DNA of 64,000 bases. Source: Casuarius casuarius (taxonomy: Eukaryota > Chordata > Aves > Casuariiformes > Casuariidae). The stretch lies in assembly GCA_003342895.1 (NCBI GenBank), contig PTFA01000024.1, positions 5,079,505-5,143,504 on the forward strand, read 5' to 3'. Both the position numbers and the translations under genes were made by a program. Under the pieces are notes generated by a model. That model was not told where the DNA came from, made no database searches, and saw only the letters and a list, made by a program, of their open reading frames with translations. Each line of letters opens with the position of its first letter. The stretch's first letter is position 1. Below, one piece after another: positions 1 to 12,568 of the stretch.

Positions 1-3000
1 CTGATTGGAATGTGAGAGTGTAGAGAGCTAGAAAATGTTTTCCGTCAAGTGAACAGCAAAGATAGTCTTTTGGGATTGTGAAAAGAACAGGAATAGTTGG
101 GATTTTTCCTGTGGAAACACTGAGGGCCATCCTTCCGGAATAGAAAAAAATTAATTGATGGCCACCTGACAGGTGTTATTTTCTACCAGTCTCTTTGCCT
201 GCATCTACGCAATAACAAGCAGACATTGGTCAATAATAGGATCAATAATCAGAATTAAAGCTAAGGATATTAAAATTGCTATAACTACGCTCCAGACAGA
301 GCTAGCCAGCAAATTGATTCCCTGTCCTGCAAACGTTGAGATGTTTTACATCTCATCTTGATGCTTTGCATCAAGACAAAGCCAAGGTTTTTTTTAATAT
401 TTCTTTTGCAAAAATAAAAAGAACTTGCTAGACACAAAAGAGAGAGGAAGGCAGAAACAGATGAACAGAGATGGGCTTCAAAATAACTGATATACTTTTG
501 GCTAGACACTCAAATTAGATTTTTGTGAAAACCCAAGTCAGCTCCTTAGGCTAAAACAGAAAAACTAGGAATTCAAACCTGGGTCTCACAAATCCCCGCT
601 GAGAGCTACAACTGTCAAATTATTCCTCTTTTTTGAAGGTGAGTACCTGTTCCTGAACAATGCTCTGTCAAAACGATACATTTCCACAGCCTCTCATTTG
701 GACATCTGGCATTTTCCAATTTGTCAACATTTCCACCCAGCTATAGTTGCAGGAGCACACCTTCATTGTCAGCCTAGCAGAGCGGTTCCTTGAGGCTGCT
801 TCTTTGCAAGCCCAGAAATTCAGGCTGGCATAAAGACAGAGCATTTTAATTGTTTTCTTTGCACCCATAGATAAGTCATTTTGTTAAGTGGACACTTGGG
901 AGTGGACACTTTCTGACATTGTATAAGCTTAACAGAATAAGCTTTACTGAAAGTAGGACTTTGCTTTAAAAACAATATAACCAACCCTGTATTTGAATTT
1001 TTGACAGCAAACCATTTTCCAATACAGTTGCGATATTTTGCTCCCCTATTCCTGACTAGAGGTTCAATTCTCCCTTCAGAAGCAATACCACTTTACAATA
1101 TTCCCAGCTCTCTGCCCCTTTCCTCCAGTCTCCACCGCAGGCGATGCCACCCCCTCAGACAGACTGCTCAAGTGCTTGTAAGGCTTATGCACTAAGCTAG
1201 ATTGGGGGAAGTGATGAGAGCAAAAAACAAGCTCTGATGCAAAATCTTTTACTCATCTATCTACTTTTTTGGTACTAGATCACAGGCAGGTGTTACAAGA
1301 CAGACTGTCAAGCTGCAGTAGAAGGCAGGAGGTTGCTGTAGGTCATGATTTCACGTTCTCTAGGATGGAGTTGTTTCATACTCAGGCTGGCCACCACTTT
1401 GCAGCAGTGTAATGCTCAGATTCAATCCCTGTCATGCAGTAGTAGCATCACACCAACTAATTTAGCTTTTCAGAATTGTATTGAAGCACAGTAAATTGCT
1501 GTGGTAAAATAAGCCTGCGGCATTAATGCCACCCATGCTAGCATTGCCCTGTGTGTGGTTTGAGCACCATGCAATATCAAAAACAGAAGGGTGAACTGTA
1601 AGTAGCATATATAACAGTGCGGTATGTGGCCTATACTTTGTCACTCTGACTTCTCAAGCCTCCCTGTTGTGGGGTGTACAATATTTTCCTTTTTTTGTCA
1701 ATGCTTCATTAAAGTCCCCCCCCCAAAAAAAGTGTTATTTCTTCATTAGACGACTCTTATTGCCTAATATTGTAACCCATAGCTAAAAGTTTCCAGAGAT
1801 GTTCTTTCTAATATGGCAATTTATCCACACAGAGTCTGTTCACAGTTTGGGGAGAAAGATAGTACGCAAAGCCTGTAGAGCAGCAGAAAAACCCTTAGGG
1901 AGAACCCTCTAATATACCTCCCAAAAATATGTTTTAAGTGACCTGCTTGGTATCCCTGTCACGTTAATGTATATATAAAGCTCTCCCATTAGCAGCAGAG
2001 TGACAGAGTGGATGGAGGGGAGCAGATGTGGCATGGCTCATCAAGAGGCCCTTGCTCCAAATAAAATGAAATATTGTTCTGGCCCTTTGATCTGCAGAGC
2101 AGAGGGTCATAGGCTCTTCCCAAGAGCTCTTAATGCTGCAAAAGTTCCTAATGAAGAGTCAGACTTGCATTGGGGCAAGTCTGAGGGAGAGAGAACAGAA
2201 AGGTTCAGCATAAGAGAAGGCATAATGCCCAAACTGAACATCAGGCTTATCAAGGAGCAGAAGTCATTAGTAGATTAGTGCTTTGAAAGGCAGTTACTCG
2301 TTTCCCTTTTCTCCTTAGTTAACTTAAAACCATGAAGCTAGGAGTTAAGCTAAGTAAGTAGTGAGCTTTATGGAGCAGAGACTTTCTTATTTGGTTGCAT
2401 CTATCCCGACAGCATCCTAGCCAAGGTTGGGGCCCTGGCAGACAGCCTTCAAACCAAGCAGTGGTGATGGCCAGGAGAAATGTAAGATGCAAGTTGTGTC
2501 GATTGGCGCAGACATTAGCTACTGGACGTCCTGATGAACTTTCAACCACCAGGATAAAGGCCTGCCAGTCTCCCGACTCACTCAGCACATGAAGGGGAAC
2601 AAAAGCAAAATGATCCTGATCTTCTCCTCACTTATGCACATGGAGCAAAGCAAACTCATGTTGATGCTTAAAATGTGCAGAAAGACCAGCCTCCAAGCCC
2701 TGCACAGAGGTAACGAAAGGGCATAGTCCATTCCCAAAGTGATGTTTACTTGTGGTATCTTCAGGTAAAACCCAAGCTACCTGGAGACAGTTCTCTCAAA
2801 GTAAAATCCTAGTGAAAACAGGACACACACAAAAATTATTCTGATGTAGTGGGTCAAGGTCAGGTGCACATGGGTGGGCGTTTGATCAGATCACTACTGT
2901 TAAAACATTACACAGCCCAAAAGCAGTGCTAGACTAATCATTAGTTCATGCAGCTCTGGATCTGATTTGCACATTAGCTGGCTAGGGGGTTCACAAGAGT

Positions 3001-6000
3001 TTATAGATGGCAGTCATAAATTTGCTAAGACCACATATGACACATAAGTGCATACGCAAATACAGATTTATCACTGTGGGATCGACAGGTAGGAGCACTT
3101 TGGTGATGTTAACCCCACCGGCACCAACGCCAGCACCAGGTGATACAACACTTCCGTGACTACAGGGTCCCCCTCACCTAGCCCCGGGGGGGAGCACTCA
3201 TCCCCCACAAATGTTCCTACTTTTCCTCACAAACAGAATGTATTCTGTTGAACAGATTTAATCTGTTATGAATACACACGTAGCCAGGGCTAGAACTGTG
3301 AAAGAAGTTTCATACCACTAGAGAAACATCAGGACAGTTGGCTAATAGAGGAAAGTATTTTTTTTCTTGTCAATTTTTATGTGTGGAAATGAAGGGCACT
3401 TTTCCAAACGAAGAACTGTCATAGTCCCCTGGAAATCTGTGCTCCTGTAAAAATAGGAAGATTTAGCAGAGCAAATGGTAGATTTTAAGTGTTCCCAAAG
3501 CATCTATTAAGTGCCAGTTTAAATGAATTAAGCTAAGCCAAGTTTCACCATAAATGCTAAACATATATTTATCTCAAGCTATAAACTTCACCCAAATTTG
3601 CAGATATTTCCTCTACTGTCATTGGTTGGGATGAAGCTTACTGCTCACTAGAATTCCCCAATTGTCTCCATTTCGTCTTTAACCAAACAATATTGCATTA
3701 ACAAAATGCATATACACTGTGTTCTCATTTCAGGCCTCTATATCCCTTGGAGGTTCAAGACATAGTGGAAATCTATTAAATTGCTTCAATCCTTTTCTAC
3801 CTCTTTAAAAGAGTTACAAGTGAACACTGCTGAAAAATCACAGGACTTGCATCAGTTTACAGTTTTATTCTTCAGTCACTCAGATGCACCATATTCAGAG
3901 GAGCTGAGCACACAGGCAAAGGTTGCATTTAAATATAGTTATATCAGTTCAACTATTTGTGAGGCTGCCCACTACGTTTGATCTATAAAATGACCAGATT
4001 TGAATGAAATAATTGGAAACTTGAATCTTCCCACTGTTCTGGTTTGAACGATGATGTGAACGATGCAGTCAGCATAACTAAGACGACAGTAATCTGTGGG
4101 AGGAGAAGCAGGGCAAGAAGCTCATAAAAAAATCAGCTTTTCTGCCAGAAAAGTGACATATGCGTGCATATAGATACGTATATCACAATGTGAAACTGCA
4201 GCTGCCACCCTGTTTTGTGCCCTTCATAGTCTTGACTATCAAGTAAAACTTTGTGTTCCAGAGAAGTCTCCCTGTCGATTTACCAATCCTGGCTTCTTCC
4301 TCAGGACATAATACAGTTGATGATAAAGCAGTCACATTATTAATAAAACTGCTCACAATATGCCTTTTTGTTTGACTCACACTATTTCTAGCCTCTTGTC
4401 TTCAGGAAGGACTCTAAAAGCATCCCTGGCATAACCACCAGTTCCTGCTGTAGTCACTGTCCCACCAAGCTAGTGTTAATCATGCCTAACCTGCAGAGTA
4501 ACCTGAGAAGAAACCCTTAGTTTCTACAATGTATCTCTGCTGTCCAAAAAAAACAAACACCATTAAGCAAAGTTTGTCATGATTTTCTCGACAGTCATTT
4601 TACTAGCTGCTGTTTCTTTTCTTCATCATATAGCCAAGCTTAAAAGGAAAAGAGAAAGCTTTACAATTTGCAGACACTCAGTAGTTAACCAAATGTATGT
4701 CAATGAACAGCATGAGAAGGCTATTTAACTGACTGGACAAGACAGCATGCCTTAGACATGCAGATAACTTTATTCTTACAGCTACTCCCACTGGATTCAA
4801 TACAAATCAGTTCACATACCAGAATATCAATATAAACCAAAGATTAAGCCCAGGACTCTGTTTAAATCAAACGACCTAAAGGACTTTGTGTGAAGCATAG
4901 CACACTAACTTTTACTGAGATATTCATGTAGGAAAAGTCATGCAACTTAGAAAGATTTGGGGAGGTGGTTAAAGCATTTACCCTGAAAAGTTATATTGCT
5001 ATGGATTTCTGAAATGAGAGTCTGCTCATAGAGCAAACAGACTACACTTTGTAATGATACTTTGTCATGCTGACCTTAAAAGATTTCAGAAATACCATGC
5101 AACCATGTAAGCACAAACACAATTATAAGCTTGCTGCTGGTTATCAAGCTCACTGAAAAAAGATGGAAACAACATCAATCACTTTTCCTTAAATCTGTAA
5201 TCGCTCTACCTAAAACCAAAAGTAATCTCACAAGGCTAATTCCCAAGTCGAACATATGCAGAGATTTGATGTTTCCCTAAGAGCACGGCCCTATCTGTAG
5301 AGATCCAGCTGTGGCTTTTGCCGTCCAACCCTTTAATCCCATGGCCAGCGCAGAGCTCTCTCCCGCACACCGAAGCCACCCGTTGCTGACAGAGTGATGG
5401 CTCCTTTCATTCTGTAGCCCTGGGTCTGATCTAACTACTTAAAACCATCCTTGTTTTTCTCACTTATGGGGTTTCCGATTCGATCTTTATGGGGGGATTT
5501 TTTGGTATTCTCAGAAGCAGTTCACAGACTGTCCCTAACATCCACAGGCTAAAAACTTTCAAAGCTGTCTTTTGTTATGGCACACTCCATTCTGAGTGCC
5601 TGCATTAAGATATTAAACATCGGCCTCTGTTGACAAGTGCAGCTTTTCCCAAGCATCATTCCATCCTGGGGAAAAATAACCTGGAGCACAAGCCATCTGC
5701 AAATGGTGGCACATACAGCACATTTTGGATGGTTGGGCCAGGGCTGAGCTGGAAGCTGAAGCTCTGTTCCTTCCAAGTTGTGAACATGTTACCTCTCTCT
5801 CCCAGTTCCTAATGATTTTCAACCATCACACTTAATTTGGGAAAGATATTATAATCCATCACACCACCCTTGAAAAGCTGCAAATGCTTGCACAGTCTTC
5901 AGTGTCTTGATAACTTACCCTAAGGCCATGGTTTTATAGTCTCTTTAATCCTATATATAGCTATACTGCCATAAAAAGGAATGGGCTGGATCACCTCTGC

Positions 6001-9000
6001 CTCTTCCGGCTGCTCGCTCTTGCTCCCTCCCTGTGCAGCCATAACACTCTAGACCCATCTGGCTGAAAACTAACGCACCAAAAGTGATTTCTTTCCAGTC
6101 TTACCAGTTCTCTAACCTAGCTCCCAGCAGGGCTCTGCGAACACCAGGGCTGGCGCAGGGGAGTGGGAACAATCAAGTGGAGAAAAAAAGGAAGGTCTGG
6201 ACTGCTTCTGATAGAAATACAAATTATTATATGACATTATGTCTATGTTAATTGTTATTGACATTTAATTACTATTACAACAGATTAAAATAACTGCTGG
6301 ATCTCTCATTTTTGCCTGCCATCCCTGCTGCCTACAGGGATAACTCACCAAGAAGTGTCATAACTGTTTTTAAATGTGTCTCATTACCCATATGCACTTT
6401 TGCAAAGTGCCTTTTTTACATATACATACTGCCTACTACTTTGGATTTGAATCAATGAATTCAAGGGAAAAAAAAGTAAGGGTGAAGTGAGACACTGTGC
6501 TTTAGGGTAATCTAATAGCCCATGACACCTGAAAAGGAGATATCCTCCCAGTCTCTTTCCTGGATCTGAGCCACCCATTCCCTCATCCCTCACGCCAGCT
6601 CTGATGCTTGCTGGACCTCTTGCTGAGCTGATGCAATTCACTAAGCCAGAAAACTAACCCAGCAAGAAAAAGCAGATAGGTTTATTCCAGATTAGCAAAT
6701 GGATTCAGCTGAGTAAAGAGTCCAATGACACTAGAGCCAGTGCAAGGGAGGCCACGGGACCCCCTTTGGCGGAGGCAAACTGTTACATTGGCTCAGCTAT
6801 AACGCATAGTTTCATCCTAAAGTAGTGCCAGGGTCCTTGGCTAGTTTTAAGTGCAAAGACAAGATGTATTCCAGTGTTTGCAATCACAGCAGTCTGGGAT
6901 ATGTGTCCTGATCCCTGAACCAGGCTGACCACCGCTTGTTTTGGGTGCCTTCAAGGCTTTTATGAAATGCTTTGTATCGTGCTATACAAAGCCAGTGGGC
7001 TCTCTAGGGTCATATTCTACTGCAACACTGTTAATAACAGGCTATGCCACACTTCGGTATTTCTGAGTGAAACTGAGGGGAGACACCTGACAACCATTCA
7101 ATCTTTGAATTGTTTCTGTCTTTACTGCTAGGGCTGGTCAACTGGTTGCATGAAAATTTCACTCTGGTTTCAGCTGACCACACCAAACAAGGCCAGGTCA
7201 AAATATGCCATTAAACTCAAGCAATTGCATTTTATTTATGGAAAAGATAGTTTTTCAGATAGATACCTAAGATAATTTTGCAAGAAAGATACAGCTTCAG
7301 TGCATGACTGCACTAAGAAAGTGTCCCCCAAATGGTACCTCAGTAAGACTACATGACTCTCAGTAGGCTCTATACAACTAGTAAGAGCCTATTCTTAAAA
7401 ATGAAATGTTCACACAGCTACCCAAATGGTGGACACTCACTTGATTGTATAATGATGGAGGAGGAGAAGCGCATTCAGCCAAAAATGTGCTAGGAGCTCA
7501 ACAGTACCGACCTTGTGAATGTACATTAGGGCTCTCTACAGGGTCTTGGGTGACTTAAAACCTCATCTTTTCTTTTCAAACTTCGAATGAAATGATTGTG
7601 GAAAACTTCCTTGCTCTGTAGTCTCCTTTCTTCAATAAAAGACTAAAATTTCATTTTTTTGAAAAAGAAAGAAAAAGTCTGAGGTTTGGAGTCTCTTTGG
7701 GTTGGGATTGCTTCATTTGCCAAAAGGACTCTTCCCTCAGAGGAAGATGGCCAGGGTTACCTGATGACACTTCCACCATGTCCCAGCAGAACAATAAATT
7801 GTCTTTTGCAGTACCCAGGAGACACGAAATACATTCCTTTCCATTACACAGTTGCACTATTATATTGATTTTTTTCATTCAGTTTAATGACTAGCCACTA
7901 GACTCAGTAAAAAGAAAACCTACAAGATGCTCTGTTATGAGGCTGGTTTTATTCCATGAATATACGTGGCAGGCAGTGACAAAGCATTGCTCGGGCATGA
8001 TATCTTTGTACCACATCTGCATAAGATCCCCTTTCCAACTGCTATAGCTGTTTCCTCTCATTAAATGATGAAATCCCATCTTGTTTGTACTAACCTTCAT
8101 CCCTGTGTTGTCAGAGAGCTGCAGGACAACTCCTCTACTTCTCTGTATTAGTCAGTGCTAATATGATGAGCGCATAGAAGGTGGCATCGTTAGCATGTGG
8201 ATATATTGGCCATGGTTTATTTCCTATGGAGGAGAGCGCCACTTTAAATTTATGAACTGAAATCTATTTACAAGTTCCACAGTTGGTTTAATTTGGTATA
8301 AGACAGCTCTGCTGATGAAAGTCCACGGCTGCTTATTCCTGCTCACCTCTTCTGCCAGCACCAGTGTTCATGTGGCGAACCGTGACAGGGAAATAATCCA
8401 GCTGAAGACTAACCATTTCTTTGCCAGCTGAGTTTTCAGTCAGATAAACTCCCTGCTCCAGCTCACTTGTGGCGCACAGACACTGCTGGCAGTGTGAGGG
8501 AAGCCGTGGAGCAGACAGACCATGGTGCATGGCAGAGGGGAACTCATGCTTTCAGCAGCAGCAGCTGTTCATCCCCACTTAAATTGATCATGAACCTATG
8601 GATTAGTTAAACTGGTGCCAATCACTGCATGGATTATCTTATTTTCCTGTTTCTTACTCCCTCGTATCAATTATTGGCAGATTCAAACTAACCCAATGTA
8701 AGCCTTTCTTAACTTGGAGTAAGAAAAGCTGCTCAAGGCATTTATACTACTCATTTAAACCAAAGTAAACTCTATGCCTATATCTACACCTCATACATAC
8801 ATTGAGAAAAAGGAGCAACAAAACCAACCCCTGTGGGGATCCCACAGAAAATGCCTTACAGTAAAAGAACTGATCTGGCCAACCGACCTTGAGAAAGTCC
8901 TATAGGAACGTAACAGAACAGTCAATGCAGCAGCTGCAGCCAACAATAACAAAAAATCTGAGGCTGGCCTAGTATTAGGTCTTTCCATCCAGCATCCTCA

Positions 9001-11934
9001 CCATTAACGAGCTAAGCACCCTGAGAGCGCCCAGGTGGGACCACCCCAGCTTTGCCCTTTCCACAGAGAGCTGAACTTCACCCAACCTTTGCTTCCCAGG
9101 TTTCTCAAGCCGAAAATAAATGCCCGGGGCGGAGCTGCTTTCCATTGTTCCACATCCTACATAACTAATTCAAGATTGCACCGCTCTGGTTAGCAATCTG
9201 GTCCAAGCCCTAAAGTGGAATTTGGGAACATAAAGCTCTCCAGCCAGCAGACATTTTGGCTGCACCAGCCATCATTTGATTTTCCATACCCCTGAGCAGG
9301 TTTTCTCGCACAGCTTCTAGAAAGCCAAGGACACCTGCGTTTTCGTCTTCATCACTTTTTTTTTTTTTTTTAATCTATGACTCCCTCCAGTCCTCAGACA
9401 TCTATTGATTCTGCAAAGTGCTCAGAAACACTGAATATCAACACATAAATACACCCGGTATGTAACACTAATACAACAAAAATCAGCACTAGTAAACCGT
9501 GCTTTATTCTTCGGTGTAGCCCTCCACTCACACATTGGCCATCGGTGCCAGAAGACGCAGGTTACGGAACTACAATGCCCTGGATGAACACAAGAAGGGT
9601 CATAAGGCCTGATAAAGTACCCCTGTGTTTTCCTACCACCTTTATCCATACAGATCACTTGACCTACTGTTGCAACTAACAGCACTAAAGACTCCTAATA
9701 CTTAACCAATGCTTAACCATCTCTTACATACACAGTGCTTGACTGAAATTTTCAGGGCCAGCTCTTTGGTTGGCTCCACTCTTACCTTATTTAAAACTGC
9801 TAACGGAGGTGCGTCTCTCCTTACTGCAGCTCCTCTCAAATCCCAGGGCAGAAGCAGTAGCTTTCTGGCAGATTTGGTCGACAGCAAGCAGCAGCGCTTT
9901 TCCTCAGCATCCTGCCTCCATGGGATAGGTGGGCAACATTGGCATCCTAGCAATTTACCTCTTCTCCACGCATACGCCTGCCTTTTTGGAGAGGCTTTAG
10001 GAAGAAAGGAGCAAGGTATCACAGTGAGCAATGTTTACCAAGTGCTTTATGGCTTCCCAGGCTGTTAGCGCTTGCATTTACAGAGCTGACTTCTGATCTT
10101 AAACAAATGGCACAGGGTGTGAAAATTGATCAATATTTCTTTACTGGCGTTGGAAGTTACCCTTAGTACAGAGCTGGGAATCTGATACCCAGAAAAGCTC
10201 TTCAGGAGAGCTATATTGACACTGCATTTATTAAAAAGCCCAGCAAGTGTGATGTTCCTGTGCTTACTTATCTCTGTTTATTTTTTCTGCCTTCAATCTA
10301 GATCCTAAATGACAGCGCTTCGGGTCTGAAGATTGTAACTTAAAGTGATACTACCAGCTAGACCACGTTGAAAATGAATGTTTTCTTCCTAATACAATAA
10401 AGAGTAACAAATGTAATTTAACTATGGCTGTTCTTTTTGAACTCCAAACACTGTATTTTACAGCTAAAAAAAACAGAGGCTTGAACTCAGTTTAAAATAA
10501 GTGCTGTTTGAATTGGAAGTGCTTGACCTAAAGAAATATTTTCGTGTTCTGATAAAACTCAAAACACACACGTATTGTCAATACATGCAAACCTGACACC
10601 TCTTTCATTTTGTATGAAACACGTTACAGGCCCAATTTGGGGCAGCCATCTATACTTGTGGCAGTACTTGAACACACTTCATAGGATTTAAGCAAGTACC
10701 CAAACCCTGACATATGTTTATTTTAGAAGTCCTCATGAATCATAGCAGCTAGAGGCAGACAGCATAACAGTGAAAGACTAACCTGTCTCTCCAAAATTAT
10801 TGCAATTTAAGATAGAAGAAAGAAAATCCCTTCCTGAGTTAACATATTGTGATTTTTATCGTGACATTCTTTGTATTAAATATCTTAACTACATGTGGAA
10901 GCATATAAATTCTTCCAGTGAGGATTTACCTGGTTATACACAAATGTACAAAGACACTTAATTCCAAAAGATTCGGTACTTCAGTGCAAGCCTGGAGCAA
11001 AAGTAAATTTAGGTAAACCAATTTAAATTGGTAACAAACATAAAATAGACTGTGAAACAAGTTACTATGTAGCTAAGGGAGTTAGTCTACCTCTACCAGA
11101 AAATAGCTGAGCTTAGATCAATTACAACCCACAGTTGCACCCTCACTGTGAACGCTGTATCCACTAAAGCTAGTGTAAGACAGCAAGCATTTATTGCAGA
11201 AACAGCAGTTTCATGTCTCCAGCCCTGCACCTCTGTCCTCTCCAGAGGTCACTGTCCCCACAGGAGACAGGAGGGAACAGACCCTCAGAGCACCCCCGCA
11301 ATGAAATGAAGGTGTATCGCTGCTGTTACAGCTCAGGTAAAGGCAATGTGCTCCACTCCGGTGGAGCAGTTCCTGAAAAGGCTGCCTAAAGGTGCTTTTT
11401 TTACCACTGTCCAGCTGCAGGTCTTTGTGCCCGAGCTGCTGAACCATAGCAAGGTTGTGTGCGTGGTCCTAGCCCACTCAGGGCATGTGGTTGCTCTGAT
11501 TTAGGTGTTTCAGACTAGGAATATTCACTGATGGGTCTGTCGTGGGAAAAAATTCAAAAAGTGATTTTAGAGCATATTAAAGGCTCTTGCAAGATACCAC
11601 ATCTCTGTCAAGAATCATGTACTGTTTTCTGAAGTGCTGCTGGTAGGAATCTGTAATGCAGGCACTAGCTGAGGATTTTCTTTGCTGCAAAGTGACACAA
11701 TCTTATAGCTAGAGCTGTCTATGGGAAACTATTGGAGAAAAGACATTTAGGTAGGACTGGGGCTTTTTTTTTTTTTTTTAACTTCATTACATACACATAC
11801 TGCGGTTGTGCAGAAATTACCGTTTTCTTTTCCCATGCAGCACGTGGTGTCAGTGTATTTTCTGACATTAACAAATAAGCTTCGGAGCTGAGATCTCCTG
11901 GCTTGGGCTTTTTTGCAGTCATGGGCCCTTAAGT
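1..11934. other. Gene-poor region left of EGF-CFC gene 1
   Basis: I recognise no coding exon, RNA gene or transposon body here on either strand. Open frames are mostly below 100 codons. The longest, two overlapping frames of 109 and 119 codons on opposite strands near 9.7-10.07 kb, show no domain, signal or splice context. There is a 16-base T run at 9356-9371 and a T run near 11767-11779. In mammals LRRC2 lies next to TDGF1 on the opposite strand, so its small exons were looked for on the minus strand. None could be recognised, but short exons could have been missed. Confidence 0.55.
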
Positions 11935-12539
11935 TTCCCCCCAGCAGTAGCTGCTCCCACTTCGCTCCACCCCGCCAGCAGGGCATGTAAATCAGGGGCA
12001 GGCCAGGGATCCCAGCTCAGAGAAATGGTCACCGGCCCTCAGTCCCTCAGTCCGGGCTCAGCCAGCGGTGCCGCTGGGAGCTATGTCTCTTCTCCGCTGT
12101 CATAAGCTGGAAAGAAAGAGAAAAGTGTCCTCCAGCCTCTTTTCTCCCTCCCTTGGTGCTGCACAGGGTGTGAGGACCGCTGCACGCAGGAGCCCGCGGT
12201 GAGGGGCTCGGGACCCCCTGCACAAGCTGCCTGAGGGATCTCGCTAGCGTTTCAGGCTGTAGGAAAATGCACCGGGGACAACACGTTAGGTAAGGCTGTC
12301 TGCCCTGCCAGGTACCCCCGCCGGCCAAGGAGGCCTTTCCCTTCAGCGGTGCTTTTGGGGGAGACAACCAGGCCGGGAGACCGAATGGGACAGATGTACC
12401 TGGAACTGCGGGTGAATCGGGTGAAGGCTGATGTTTTCTTCTGCCTTTGCCACTTTTGTAACTCGCTGGTAACAACCCAGTTGTGTTGTAGCAATGTACA
12501 GAAGTTGGCATTCTGGGCTGGTCGCCAGCCAGCAAACGT
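11935..12539 (+). promoter_or_regulatory. CpG-rich putative promoter of EGF-CFC gene 1
   Basis: From about 11.94 to 12.45 kb the sequence becomes clearly richer in G+C and in CpG than its surroundings, with roughly two dozen CpG dinucleotides by eye in about 500 bases. This ends just before the first coding ATG of EGF-CFC gene 1, so a promoter and 5' UTR is the natural reading. No convincing TATA box was seen close to the start. A 162-codon minus-strand open frame lies across the patch, but GC-rich DNA has few stop codons and the frame shows no domain, so it was not called. The transcription start is not determined. Confidence 0.45.
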
Positions 12540-12568
12540 ATGGAATCTATGGCTTTCTGGAAGAAAAT
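12540..12568 (+). CDS. CFC1: EGF-CFC gene 1, coding exon 1 (N terminus)
   Basis: This exon codes for MESMAFWKK plus two bases of the next codon. The donor is AAAAT|GTAATG, which is moderate. Two in-frame ATGs, at 12540 and 12549, both have G at +4. The first is used here because it is the more 5' one; an in-frame stop lies at 12489. The charged, short N terminus followed by the hydrophobic exon 2 is what a signal peptide needs. Confidence 0.7.

Noticed and set aside
12047..12535. 162-codon minus-strand open frame over the gene 1 promoter
   Set aside because: It lies in CpG-rich DNA where stops are rare, has no domain, and is antisense to the expected 5' UTR.
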